A DNA stretch of 64,000 nt, taken from Oceanospirillum linum (lineage in GTDB: Bacteria > Pseudomonadota > Gammaproteobacteria > Pseudomonadales > Halomonadaceae). Location: positions 173,393-237,392 of the forward strand of contig NZ_FXTS01000006.1 in the NCBI RefSeq assembly GCF_900182785.1, in the 5' to 3' direction. Positions 43,729-53,185 of the stretch are shown here, piece after piece (the stretch's first letter is position 1; the number at the start of each line of letters is the position of its first letter). The position numbers were made by a program, and so were the translations under genes. Under the pieces are notes generated by a model, which was not told the origin of the DNA, made no database searches, and saw only the letters and a list, made by a program, of their open reading frames with translations.

Positions 43729-44812
43729 ATGACTGATCTTTTTACACCGCTGAAACTGGGCGCGGTTGAAATAAAAAACCGTGTACTGATGGCTCCACTT
43801 ACCCGCTGCCGTGCTGATGAAAACCATGTGCCGACGGATCTGATTGCTGAACATTACGCCCAGCGTGCTACTGGTGGCCTACTGATTGCCGAAGCCACGA
43901 TGGCGATGGAGGGTAACTCTGCCTTCTGGCGTGAGCCGGGTATCTATTCTGAGGCCCAGGTTGCAGGCTGGAAAAAGGTCACCGATGCCGTACATGAAAA
44001 GGGTGGCAAAATCTTTCTGCAGATCTGGCACGGTGGTCGTGCTTGTCATCCGGTACTGAATGACGGCAAACAGCCGGTGGCTGCATCTGCCATTGCGATT
44101 ACTAACGTAGATGTACATACGCCTGAAGGTAAAAAAGCGTACACCGAACCCCGAGTCCTTGAAGATGATGAGATTCCAGCGATTATTGAAGGCTTTGCTC
44201 AAGCTGCAGAGAATGCTAAACGGGCCGGCTTTGATGGTGTCGAAGTACATGGTGCCAATGGTTATTTACTGGATGGCTTTTTGCGGGATGGTGCAAATCA
44301 TCGTGAAGGCCCCTATGGTGGTTCGGTTGAAAACCGCGCCCGTTTGTTGCTGGAAGTGATCGAGGCGGTCAGCAAGGTCTGGGGTGAGAACCGTGTAGGT
44401 GTGCGTTTGTCCCCCCCTTAATAGCTTTAACAGTATGAGTGACAGTGATCCGGTGGGGCTGGTTACCTGGTTATCGAAGAAGCTGAGTGACTATGATCTG
44501 GCTTATCTGCACCTGATGCGTGCTGATTTTATGGGGGAGCAGCCACTGGATGTGGTGACACCTGCCCGTGAGCATTATAAAGGTCATCTGATTGTGAATA
44601 TGGGTTATAGCCCCCAGGAAGCACAGCATGTTGTGGCTGAAGGGATCGCTGATGCGGTGGCTTTTGGCGTGCCTTTTATTGCCAACCCGGATCTGCCTCG
44701 CCGTATAAAAGAAGGGGCTGAGCTGAATCAGGCTGACCCAAAAACCTTCTATACTCAGGCACGTGAAGGTTATAACGACTATCCGTTTCTTGAGGAACTG
44801 GCTCCTGTATAG
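43729..44812 (+). pseudogene. nemA: Old Yellow Enzyme, NemA-like, frameshifted
   Basis: This would encode an FMN-dependent ene-reductase of about 360 residues, reducing N-ethylmaleimide and other electrophiles with NADPH. The first part (43729-44421) has LFTPLKLGAVEIKNRVLMAPLTRCRA, WREPGIYS, FLQIWHGGRACHP and VHGANGYLLDGFLRDGANHR. It stops right after GVRLSPP because a run of seven Cs (44411-44417) shifts the frame. The second part continues at once with LNSFNSMSDSDP and covers the rest of the barrel to 44812. Removing one C restores a full-length enzyme. This is either a real, possibly phase-variable mutation or a sequencing error. yghU follows closely. Confidence 0.88.
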
Positions 44813-44860
44813 GTGTCATACTGGTGTAAGCGGTCAAGCAGAAACGAACTGGAGAACATG

Positions 44861-45721
44861 ATGAGCGACAGCACAAATACAGAGCCTACTAACATTTACA
44901 CACCACCTAAAGTCTGGAAGTGGGAAGCGGGCAATGGCGGTAAGTTTGCCAATATTAACCGCCCGGTTTCCGGCGCGACCCATGAAAAAGCACTGCCCGT
45001 GGGAGAGCATCCTCTACAGGTTTACTCCCTGGCAACACCAAACGGCGTTAAAGTAACGGTTATGCTGGAAGAGTTGCTGGCACTGGGCTTTAAAGAGGCG
45101 GAGTATGATGCCTGGCTGATCGATATTACAGAGGGGGATCAGTTCAGTAGCGGTTTTGTTGAGATCAATCCGAACTCTAAGATTCCGGCGATGATGGATC
45201 ATAGTGTTAGCCCGCCGCAACGGGTGTTTGAATCCGGTGCTATCTTATTGTATCTGGCGGAAAAGTTCGGCGCTTTTATCCCGAAAGATCCGGTTGCGAA
45301 AACGGAGTGTATGAACTGGGTGTTCTGGCAGATGGGTTCTGCTCCTTTTCTGGGCGGCGGTTTTGGGCATTTTTATGCTTATGCACCGGAGAAATTTGAA
45401 TATCCGATCAATCGCTTCACCATGGAAGTGAAACGCCAGCTGGATGTACTGGATAAGCGCCTGGCGGATAACCCGTATCTGGCCGGTGAGGAATACAGTA
45501 TCGCCGATATCCTGGTTTGGTCCTGGTATGGCGCGCTGGTACTGGGCCGCTTGTATGATGCCGCAGAGTTCCTTGACGTGGACAGCTATAAAAACGTGAT
45601 GCGCTGGGCGAAAGCGATCGATCTGCGTCCGGCGGTTCAGCGTGGCCGTATTGTTAACCGCACCTGGGGTGAAACCTTTGAGCAATTGCGGGAGCGGCAC
45701 AGTGCTGAGGATTTTATTTAG
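44861..45721 (+). CDS. yghU: Glutathione-dependent disulfide-bond oxidoreductase, YghU-like
   Basis: The 286-residue GST-superfamily protein matches YghU along its length: IYTPPKVWKW, GGKFANINRPVSGATHEKALPVG, LQVYSLATPNGVKVTVMLEELL (thioredoxin-like N-domain), INPNSKIPAM and ESGAILLYLAEKFG. A helical C-domain follows with YSIADILVWSWY. YghU/YfcG-type enzymes bind two glutathiones and reduce disulfides. ATGATG occurs at 44858; I choose the second ATG (44861) because GGAG then sits at better spacing. It lies 48 bp after the nemA remnant, so the pair forms an electrophile/thiol-stress unit. Confidence 0.93.
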   Translation: MSDSTNTEPTNIYTPPKVWKWEAGNGGKFANINRPVSGATHEKALPVGEHPLQVYSLATPNGVKVTVMLEELLALGFKEAEYDAWLIDITEGDQFSSGFVEINPNSKIPAMMDHSVSPPQRVFESGAILLYLAEKFGAFIPKDPVAKTECMNWVFWQMGSAPFLGGGFGHFYAYAPEKFEYPINRFTMEVKRQLDVLDKRLADNPYLAGEEYSIADILVWSWYGALVLGRLYDAAEFLDVDSYKNVMRWAKAIDLRPAVQRGRIVNRTWGETFEQLRERHSAEDFI

Positions 45722-45732
45722 CCATGAAACTG

Positions 45733-45754
45733 CAGCCTAATAGTTATTAGGCTG
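45733..45754 (+). terminator. Perfect hairpin after yghU
   Basis: CAGCCTAATA (45733-45742) and TATTAGGCTG (45745-45754) pair perfectly with a 2-nt centre. No T-run follows on the plus strand. Confidence 0.45.
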
Positions 45755-45767
45755 GCTAGCAGCCAAT

Positions 45768-46041
45768 TCTGAGTGCAACACCTAATCCAATATCGGATAA
45801 GGTGTTGTTATGACTTACAAAGAACTCAACATAGAGGAGCTCGCCACTATTCAGCCAATATTTACCGAAAGGAACAGATCTGTCAGTGCGTAGCCAGGAG
45901 CAGTTGGATGCGATTGCTTATGAGCTGAATATTAGGCCTCGGCAGCGTTTTAAATACCGCTGCCCAATTGCAGTGATAAGTGATGTGATGGCTCAGGGAT
46001 ATAATGACACCACATCAGTGCAATAGCGTGTTGCACTCAGA
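45768..46041 (+). mobile_element. Internally deleted IS30-like element
   Basis: Perfect 14-bp terminal inverted repeats TCTGAGTGCAACAC (45768-45781) and GTGTTGCACTCAGA (46028-46041) bound only 274 bp. Inside, a frame from the ATG at 45810 reads MTYKELNIEELATIQPIF, like the start of IS30-family transposases (MTYxxLTxEER). Further on LDAIAYELNIRPRQRFKYRCPIAV resembles their C-terminal end (LNxRPRxxLxxxTP). The whole catalytic DDE core is missing, so it is inert, but with intact ends it could be mobilised by a related transposase. Confidence 0.75.
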
Positions 46042-46502
46042 GTCTGCAACCGACATTCTTGATCAGGTCAGGACTTGTGAGTATTTATACTTTGGGTTTA
46101 GTGAGGAGTAGCGATTGCCTGTACGTAATAGGGAGGCCGTCGTCTTGTAGAAGATGTGGTTGTGATACTTCTGAGGTAAAGCAAGGCACAAACCCCCATA
46201 TAATCAGCTTAGATAAGCTGTAACGCGGGCGGGCGAGAAGGATCTGTGCCTTGCTGTGTTACCTCAGATTACGAATCAGTACCGTTGCTTGTATAAAGCA
46301 AAAGCGTTTTCCGCATCAGCAACGTGTGTAAGAATGACGGATTAAATGATCAGGAAAAACAGGTTTTTTCGTTTCAATTGTCTGTTTTTTTCGATGATTG
46401 GTCGGTTTTACCCGTTTACCTGCCTCCCATCATAAAACCTTGTGATTTTTGTGGATCTTCTATCCCTATATTGATGAATAATCACCAGGAAGATAAATAA
46501 AA
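46042..46502. repeat. Gene-free stretch with a long-stem element (46171-46267)
   Basis: No gene is visible in this 460-bp stretch. Its main feature is an inverted repeat: 46171-46190 (starting CTGAGGTAA, ending GGCACA) pairs with 46245-46267 except for a 3-nt insertion in the right arm. The 54-nt loop contains a second hairpin CAGCTTA-GA-TAAGCTG and possible CCC/GGG pairing. It could be a small non-autonomous transposable element or a structured RNA. Confidence 0.55.
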
Positions 46503-47432
46503 TCATCTCTTTTTATCGGTAGTACCAGGCTCGGATGCGGCCAAAACTGCTTTTATACCAGGATGAATTGGGTCTGGTGTTCGGGTTACTGCATAATGGC
46601 TAACCGAAACCGACTGAATTTCACCGGCTTCTTCCACCAAATATTGTCGGCATACCTCGTCGGCAATAACGGAAGGAGCGGTAAATATCCCCATGCCTTC
46701 CCGGGCAAAAATTTTGATCAGAGCACTGTCATTAATTTCTGCCTGAACCTTCATATCAATCTTCTGCTGTTTCAACCAGAAGGAAAGTTCTGAAAACCAC
46801 TGGGTATCCGTATCGTTGGTTAACAGGGGGTGCCCGTCCAGTGAGTAAGGAAAGCCACGGCGCAGACTCCAGGCCAGTCTTGGGGCTGCAAACATGGAAA
46901 GGGGAGAACTGAGCAGGTGCTTCGGGTGCAGGTCGCCAATACCTGTAGCGATCTCCGGTGTAATGGGTTGGTCGCTAATGACCAGGTCGAGGGTCTGTCG
47001 CTTCAGGCTGCGTAGCAGGTCGGGCAGATCCCCACTGACAATCTTTAATTGCAGCCGCTGCCCGCACTCAAGCGCAGGCTGAATAAGACGGTAAGCGATC
47101 ATTTTGTGAACGGAAGCGGAAAAGCCCACAGAAAACCTGATTGGCTGGTTATCATCCGGGTTACGCAGTACCTGATCCAGCTCTCCGGCCAGTGCGAAAA
47201 TTTTATTTGCGTAGTCTCTGACTTTTTCTCCCAGGGCTGTTAGCTTCAGACCACGGCCTTTACGGCTGAAAAGGGCACCGGTTTTAGCTTCAAAGGCGGA
47301 GAGTTGGCCGCTCAGGGTTTGTGGTGCCAGGTCCAGCTGGTCACTGGCTCTGGCGATAGAACCGGTTTCTGCAATAACCCAGAAATAATAGAGATGCTTC
47401 AGGTTCAGGTCTTTTAGCACGCCGTTATTCAC
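46503..47432 (-). CDS. nhaR: LysR-family regulator, NhaR-like
   Basis: The 309-residue protein has an N-terminus closely like NhaR: LNLKHLYYFWVIAETGSIARASDQLDLAPQTLSGQLSAFE followed by KGRGLKLTALGEKVRDYANKIF. It continues with DLVISDQPI and a C-terminal effector domain. NhaR activates Na+/H+ antiporter genes in response to Na+ and, in E. coli, also biofilm polysaccharide genes. Here it is separate from nhaD (9521) and near the biofilm-type adhesin cluster. The symbol is by similarity only. Confidence 0.82.
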   Translation of the reverse strand: MNNGVLKDLNLKHLYYFWVIAETGSIARASDQLDLAPQTLSGQLSAFEAKTGALFSRKGRGLKLTALGEKVRDYANKIFALAGELDQVLRNPDDNQPIRFSVGFSASVHKMIAYRLIQPALECGQRLQLKIVSGDLPDLLRSLKRQTLDLVISDQPITPEIATGIGDLHPKHLLSSPLSMFAAPRLAWSLRRGFPYSLDGHPLLTNDTDTQWFSELSFWLKQQKIDMKVQAEINDSALIKIFAREGMGIFTAPSVIADEVCRQYLVEEAGEIQSVSVSHYAVTRTPDPIHPGIKAVLAASEPGTTDKKR

Positions 47433-47850
47433 TCAACTGCTCAGGGGGAGGTTTGCGCCGATTCTAAATAGTACATGCAGTGCTTTACCAGCTTTAATCC
47501 AAATCTTTAGCAAACGGCTGAGCGGAGCGCTGTAAGTCCGGGTTAATGCTTGTGCTGAATCGCTTTTTTTCCTGATGGTGTTTATTTCTTAATGTTGCAG
47601 CAGGTGGTGAATATGTTGAGGTTTTGTCATGGCTAAAGCCCGGGCATTATTTTTCTGGCAGACTGCCACAGAATTTCCTGGTGATAACCGCTGCGGTGTA
47701 TAAAGTAATTGCCTGAAAGGTTATTTATATGGGGGCAGATGGGTATGGTACGATCAGGTGCTTTCATCTGCAGAGAAAAACGGGCCTTGCACTTAAATCT
47801 GACAAATCATGGCCTGTATCTATGGCTGAACATGGAGAATATGCTGACTG
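47433..47850. other. Gene-free stretch upstream of the GGDEF-EAL gene
   Basis: No convincing reading frame is present. The palindrome TGGCAG-A-CTGCCA at 47656-47668 is the only symmetric site seen and may be an operator. I looked for a c-di-GMP riboswitch and did not find one. Confidence 0.4.
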
Positions 47851-50364
47851 ATGATCTTTGATGAAGATTCTGTTGTCCGCAAGAATGGACTGGCTAACCG
47901 TTTAGCATTTTGGGTGGCGATACTGACTGTTATCGTTATCACGGGCTTAGGCATCTATTTCGATTACTTTTTACGTACCAGTTTTCTGGATGCTACCCGA
48001 ACCCGGATGGCTTACAGCTTTGAGCGTTTAAACTTTAATCTTTCTCAGATCGAATCAAGTCTGAGTGATGGTGTTGCTTTTCTTAAGGTTGATGAGTCGG
48101 CTTTGGCTTCTTTGAAGTTGATCAACCTTTATGATGATAAAAAGCACTATACAAGCTTTCTGCCGGATCAGGAGAAGAAAGCCTTAGCCCAGGAGTTGCT
48201 TAATAAGGTTAAGCTTTCCTTTAACGATTCCATCGTGCTTTATGGGCGCAAGATGGAAGTCATCGCTTATGTTGCCCGTGATGACACCAAAGGCTTCCAT
48301 CTGAATGTTATTTCTTACAGAAAGGGTGAGCCTACGCTTTTCAGGCGCTATGAGTCTGATCTGCATTACTCAGAGGCACCCTTATCCCTTATGGATGTCG
48401 ACGGGATTAATTACCAGCATGTGAACTTTTATCCGGATGAGGCCGTAGAGAATAATACTCACCTGACATTACATCGCTCGGGGGAGGGATTGACAATTAC
48501 TTCACACCTGAGACTGTCAGACGAAAAGCCTAACAGCCCTATTGCCCATATTGAGATGTCCCGGGTATTAGATGGCGAGTACTTTACTGCCCTTTCCGGC
48601 AATATGAATCTTGATTTTATCCTTTCAGATCATCCCGCTGAAGGCGTCGAAAATATAGGGCCCCTGCGTGGTGACTCACAGGCATTCAGTGTTTTCGAAG
48701 GACCTGAGCGCTACTATAGCAGCATGTATCTGGATACCCTTAACGGACGAGTTTTTTTTAACGTTAGTATGCAGCGTCATCAGCTGACCAAGGTTTTGAG
48801 CCAGAATCGAATTCATCTGTTTGTACTTTTACTGGTTGCTGTCCTTTTTGCTCTTTTCTGGATTCGCTTTATTACAGTGCGTAGCCTGCGGCGTCCTCTG
48901 GATGCTTTGGTGGCTCAGATTCTCAAAATTCAGCAGTGTGATTACTCACCAACTCAGGTGCTTGAGAGCCGTGACGAGTTACAGCAGGTGTCTGAGAGTA
49001 TTAACGTACTGGCCAGTACTGTTCGGGATCGGGAGTGCTCTCTGACGAAATCCCAGAAGGAGCTGAAGTATCTGTCGGATCATGATGTGCTGACCGGCCT
49101 GTTTAACCGCCGTTTCTGGTCGCGCTTTCTGGATGAGTCCCTTAAAAAAGCAGGCCAATTACACAGCTCTGCAGCAGTACTCTTTATTGATCTGGACCAG
49201 TTCAAAGAGGTGAACGATATTCAGGGGCATGATGTCGGCGATAAATTACTACAGGCGGTTGCCTCGCGGTTGGAGTGTAGCCTTTCGGTAAATGAAACCC
49301 TGGCCCGTATCGGTGGCGATGAGTTTAATCTGTTGATTGAGAATCTTCGCTCAGCAGAAGATGCCAGAACAGTCGCATGCAGAATTATAAGGTTATTCAG
49401 TCACCCTTTCATTGTCGGTGAACAGCAGATTAATATCTCTGCAAGCATTGGTATAACGCTCTTCCCTGAAGATGGGCAGGATAGTATTACTCTGACGAAG
49501 TATGCTGACCTTGCAATGTATAAAGCTAAGGAAAACGGCCGGAACAGCTTCTGCTTTTTCTCGAAAGAGTTGTCCGCACAGGTTAATGCAAAAGCTGAGT
49601 TGGCCAGTGCACTGCGGCACGCGCTGAAAGATTTTTCTGAGTTTGAGCTGTATTACCAGCCTAAGGTTTCTGCTGATACCGGTAAAGTGGTCGCTGTTGA
49701 GGCTTTGATTCGCTGGCATCACCCATGTCTGGGTCTGGTTTCCCCGGCCCGGTTTATCCCTCTTGCGGAAGAGCTTGGCCTTATTGTCCCGTTAGGCGAG
49801 TGGGTGCTGGAGCAAGGGTGTCAGGATTATATGAGGCTGTGCGAATTAGGAATCAGATTGGATCATATTAGTATTAACGTATCTAATGTTCAGCTTGATG
49901 ATGATGCATTCCCTTCCACTCTTGACCGGGTTCTGCGGGAGAGCGGAATTATCCCGGATGCGTTGGAGCTGGAAATTACAGAGAGTTATATCGCCCGACA
50001 GCCAGGGCAGGCACGGGAGCGACTGCAGTATTTTCGTGATAGAGGTGTTCGTCTTGCGGTAGATGATTTTGGTACGGGTTATTCCGCAATGAATACATTG
50101 CAGAGCATGCCGGTAACACGAATTAAGATCGATAAATCTTTTGTGGATGGACTACCCTGTGATAGTAATAGCGTTGCTTTAACCCGCGCTGTTGTCAGTC
50201 TTGCAAAGAACTTTAAACTGGCTCTGACTGCGGAAGGGGTTGAGACAGCTGCGCAACTGGATTTTCTGTCGGCAGAGAAGTGCGATGAAGTTCAGGGGTT
50301 CTACTTTTCCATGCCCGTTACATTTGACCATCTGATAACCTACTGCCGGGACAATAAGGCTTAA
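47851..50364 (+). CDS. Membrane GGDEF-EAL protein (c-di-GMP turnover)
   Basis: The 837-residue protein has a first helix (about 17-40), a periplasmic sensor (about 41-315) not matching a domain I can name, a second helix (about 318-338) and a HAMP-like linker. A GGDEF domain follows (about 415-575: DVLTGLFNRRFW, DLDQFKEVND, RIGGDEF intact), then an EAL domain (about 595-830: YYQPKVSA, VEALIRWHHP, ELEITES, AVDDFGTGYSAM, KIDKSF). Both active sites look complete, so it may make and degrade c-di-GMP. It precedes the type I secretion/adhesin operon on the same strand, suggesting functional linkage analogous to LapD, although LapD itself is degenerate. Confidence 0.93.
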   Translation: MIFDEDSVVRKNGLANRLAFWVAILTVIVITGLGIYFDYFLRTSFLDATRTRMAYSFERLNFNLSQIESSLSDGVAFLKVDESALASLKLINLYDDKKHYTSFLPDQEKKALAQELLNKVKLSFNDSIVLYGRKMEVIAYVARDDTKGFHLNVISYRKGEPTLFRRYESDLHYSEAPLSLMDVDGINYQHVNFYPDEAVENNTHLTLHRSGEGLTITSHLRLSDEKPNSPIAHIEMSRVLDGEYFTALSGNMNLDFILSDHPAEGVENIGPLRGDSQAFSVFEGPERYYSSMYLDTLNGRVFFNVSMQRHQLTKVLSQNRIHLFVLLLVAVLFALFWIRFITVRSLRRPLDALVAQILKIQQCDYSPTQVLESRDELQQVSESINVLASTVRDRECSLTKSQKELKYLSDHDVLTGLFNRRFWSRFLDESLKKAGQLHSSAAVLFIDLDQFKEVNDIQGHDVGDKLLQAVASRLECSLSVNETLARIGGDEFNLLIENLRSAEDARTVACRIIRLFSHPFIVGEQQINISASIGITLFPEDGQDSITLTKYADLAMYKAKENGRNSFCFFSKELSAQVNAKAELASALRHALKDFSEFELYYQPKVSADTGKVVAVEALIRWHHPCLGLVSPARFIPLAEELGLIVPLGEWVLEQGCQDYMRLCELGIRLDHISINVSNVQLDDDAFPSTLDRVLRESGIIPDALELEITESYIARQPGQARERLQYFRDRGVRLAVDDFGTGYSAMNTLQSMPVTRIKIDKSFVDGLPCDSNSVALTRAVVSLAKNFKLALTAEGVETAAQLDFLSAEKCDEVQGFYFSMPVTFDHLITYCRDNKA

Positions 50365-50445
50365 ACTTCGGTACGCAGCAGCTCAGTGTCTGATGGTTTT
50401 TAAATTTGTATCAGTGCTTTTCCGGGGGCGGATAGATCAGATGTT

Positions 50446-50468
50446 CACTCTGGTGAGGGTGTTTTTTT
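50446..50468 (+). terminator. Weak terminator after the GGDEF-EAL gene
   Basis: A short stem (TCAC/GTGA or CACTC with GAGGGTG) at about 50445-50461 is followed by seven T residues (50462-50468). Confidence 0.45.
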
Positions 50469-50575
50469 CCTTTATAATCAGCTAGCTGCATGCCGGCGGT
50501 TGATGTAGAGGCTAAGAATGTCACCTTTGGTCAGAATGCATATGTATCTGCAGAGTTTTTCTTTTGTTACATTTA

Positions 50576-50604
50576 TTAACAAATGCCTTGGCACTGTATA
50601 TACT
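50576..50604 (+). promoter_or_regulatory. Likely promoter of the type I secretion operon
   Basis: TTAACA (50576-50581) and TATACT (50599-50604) are separated by exactly 17 bp in the 433-bp gap before the operon. This would give a leader of about 185 nt. TTTAAACG occurs twice in the leader. Confidence 0.5.
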
Positions 50605-50797
50605 CAAGTTCATTCAAGAATGGCAGTGATCTGTATTTTTGAGTTTAATTTATTTAAACGTCTCTGATGGCTTGTTAATTGCTTTTAACTTAGCGCTGAC
50701 AGGCTCCTGAATCATGGCGCTCAATTGGCTGAGTTAAGATTAGGTCTCAGATACACAGGTATGTGAACTACGTTTTTAAACGTTTTGGGGTTCGTTT

Positions 50798-53179
50798 GTG
50801 CTAGTGCGTAACTATTTGCTCATTCTCTTTCTATTTATTGCTGGCTGTTCCTCTGTGCCAGGCGATTTGAGTGATGATATTGTTGCTGTTCCAGAGCTGG
50901 CCGACGATGTTTCATCGGTGAGCAATGATGCTCCGTTTGAGCGAAAAGCACCTTCTATCCATGTCCCAAATGGTGAGGCTTTTAACCTTTGGTGGCGCTA
51001 CACCGGCAATAAAGAGCTGGAGTGGCTGATCGACCGGGCGATTACGAACAGTCAGGCCCTGCAGATATCAGCGCAGCGTGTTGTGCAGGCTAAAGCCAGG
51101 GCGGTACAGGCTGGGGCCGGTAGTATGCCTTCAGTTACGGCTCAGGCCAGCTACCAGGCAGAAGCCCCTGAAGATGGTTTGGGGACGGTTCCTGTTGGTG
51201 GTGATATCAATACCTCAGAAGAATTTGAGGTTGGGCTCAGTGGTAGCTACAGCCCTGACCTGTGGGGGCAAAGAAGTGCCTTGCGTTCTTCCGCTGAGCT
51301 AAAGTTAAAACAGGCCGTTTTTCAGTATGATGCTCAGCTGCTTGAGCTTATTTCTCAGCTGTCCAAAAGCTACTTTCAATATTTGTCTTTAAACGACCGC
51401 ATTCTGAATACCCGTGAAACAGAAAAAGTTCTGACTTCGATGCTGCTGGCTATGGAGGACAGGTATGAGCAAGGGGATGCTACCGTTGTTGAAATGCAGA
51501 TTCAGAGATCCGCTGTTTTTAACTCCAAAGTTCGTCTTCCGACACTGCTTAAAGAACGCGATCAACTTAGCTATCAGATAGCTCGTTTGGTGGGGGTTGC
51601 CCCAGGCTATTTACAGCTTACAAATGAGGGACTGGAAAGCGTTGCATTGCCATCAGGTGTGTCTGGTATCTCAACGGAATATATATTGCGCCGTCCCGAT
51701 ATCCGAGCGATTGAGTCTGGGATGTTAGCGGCAGATGCCGACCTTGATGTTGCCCGTAAAGCACTCTTGCCGGGGTTAACGCTGACGGCGGATCTGAGTT
51801 CCGGATCTTTGAATCCAGCCGATCTTTTTCAGCCGAACACTTTGATTTGGAGCACATTAGCGACGCTGAGCGCTACTGTTTTTGACGGCGGCGCTAAGGA
51901 ACAGGAGGTTAAGTATGCCCAGTCTGTGCGTAATGAGCTGGTTGAGTCCTATGTGGACACCGTTTTTGATGGCCTGCTTGCTGCCCGAACGGCGGTAACC
52001 GAGCTTGAATTTAGCGGTGAGCGTCTGGCGATGCAGCGTGAGTCTGCCAAGGCAGCAAAAGTTGCCCAGAACTATGGTTTTGAATCCTACTCTGTGGGTG
52101 GTATCGACTTTCTGACGTATTTGGATTCGATGCAATCTTATCAGGATCGCCAGGACAATCTGCATCAATTAGAGCTTGAATATTATCAGGCCTTTGTTGA
52201 TTTTTACTCTGCTCTGGGTGGCGGAATTCCTTATCGGGATATCTCCGGAGACAGTGAGGTATACGCAGGTCAGCAAGTGTCAGATATTGCTATGCTCTCA
52301 CCGGCTACTGTGAGTAAAACTAAGTACAAGCAAACGGGGTGGCTTAAAGAACCTGGGTTGATGAAGCAAAGCCCTTGGTTGGTTAAGCTGACTGGCGTTT
52401 ATGATTATTTTGCAGTGGAAGCCCTGATGAGGGATCTTCCTCGGCGCTATGAAACGCTCGCTCCGGCAGAGTCTGTTTTGATTGAAGTCATTGATGTTGG
52501 CTTGCCGGCTGAAGATACGTCGGCATCGGTGTCTGATGCTGTTTGGTACGCGGTCAATTTTTCAGGCTTTTCTTCAGAAGAAGAAGCTCAGCAGTGGTGT
52601 CAGATGCTTCGCCGGAACCAGCAGCGATGCGTTGTTTATCAGCCCGAAGAAAACTTCCGGTATGCAGCATTATTTGATGTTGAAGAAACTGAAAAGCGCT
52701 CCTATCAGGCCGGGGAGTCGATACTGGCAAAACGGCACAAAGCAGAGCATGTGGCTGAGAACACTCCTTTAAGGACTTCTTCAGGAGGGATACCTCTGGG
52801 CCAGATGTACTCCTTGCTTAAAATTGAGCAAGGGCATGCTTGGTTAATTGGTAATCGCTCATACCGTGTCTGGCGTTTTCCTGTGGGTGCGCGGCTTGCC
52901 TATGATGGTAAGCTGAAAAGCGTTAATCCGAACCGGGCTGTTGTTAGCTTTGATAATAGGGATTACTTGCTTCGCCCTCTTTATAAAGTCGAGAGCGTTG
53001 AATCTGGTGCAGAGGGTAATCTTTTTGCACGCCTTCGCTGGGGTGGTCCAAGTGGAGAGATTTATTATCATCGGGAAGGTGACCGTCTATACGGAAAAGG
53101 CCGTATTGAGTCTATAACTGAAAATCGTGTAGATGTTCGTTGGGGTGGCAAGTTGATTTCCTTGCCCGTCATGGAGTGA
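50798..53179 (+). CDS. TolC-like outer-membrane lipoprotein with C-terminal extension
   Basis: This protein has 793 residues. The N-terminus is a lipoprotein signal with lipobox IAGC (Cys17). The OEP (TolC/NodT) domain spans about 60-475, with typical segments FNLWWRYTGNKELEWLIDRAI, SYSPDLWGQRSALRSSAELKL, RRPDIRAIESGMLAADADLDVARKALLPG and DGGAKEQEVKYAQS. The family normally ends near here. A further 300 or so residues follow: about 515-620 looks like a SPOR-type domain (WYAVNFSGFSSEEEAQQWCQML), and about 650-790 is beta-rich (VDVRWGGKLISLPV at the end). It is probably the outer-membrane channel of the secretion system. Start is GTG at 50798. Only 6 bp separate it from the regulator gene. Confidence 0.85.
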   Translation: MLVRNYLLILFLFIAGCSSVPGDLSDDIVAVPELADDVSSVSNDAPFERKAPSIHVPNGEAFNLWWRYTGNKELEWLIDRAITNSQALQISAQRVVQAKARAVQAGAGSMPSVTAQASYQAEAPEDGLGTVPVGGDINTSEEFEVGLSGSYSPDLWGQRSALRSSAELKLKQAVFQYDAQLLELISQLSKSYFQYLSLNDRILNTRETEKVLTSMLLAMEDRYEQGDATVVEMQIQRSAVFNSKVRLPTLLKERDQLSYQIARLVGVAPGYLQLTNEGLESVALPSGVSGISTEYILRRPDIRAIESGMLAADADLDVARKALLPGLTLTADLSSGSLNPADLFQPNTLIWSTLATLSATVFDGGAKEQEVKYAQSVRNELVESYVDTVFDGLLAARTAVTELEFSGERLAMQRESAKAAKVAQNYGFESYSVGGIDFLTYLDSMQSYQDRQDNLHQLELEYYQAFVDFYSALGGGIPYRDISGDSEVYAGQQVSDIAMLSPATVSKTKYKQTGWLKEPGLMKQSPWLVKLTGVYDYFAVEALMRDLPRRYETLAPAESVLIEVIDVGLPAEDTSASVSDAVWYAVNFSGFSSEEEAQQWCQMLRRNQQRCVVYQPEENFRYAALFDVEETEKRSYQAGESILAKRHKAEHVAENTPLRTSSGGIPLGQMYSLLKIEQGHAWLIGNRSYRVWRFPVGARLAYDGKLKSVNPNRAVVSFDNRDYLLRPLYKVESVESGAEGNLFARLRWGGPSGEIYYHREGDRLYGKGRIESITENRVDVRWGGKLISLPVME

Positions 53180-53185
53180 CCGGAT

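Noticed and set aside
47433..47850. c-di-GMP riboswitch upstream of the GGDEF-EAL gene
   Set aside because: I looked for the conserved core and paired stems of c-di-GMP riboswitches and could not find them.
50585..50604. Sigma-54 promoter at TTGGCAC upstream of the secretion operon
   Set aside because: The GC element is absent at the required 10-base spacing after GG; a sigma-70 type promoter overlaps the site.
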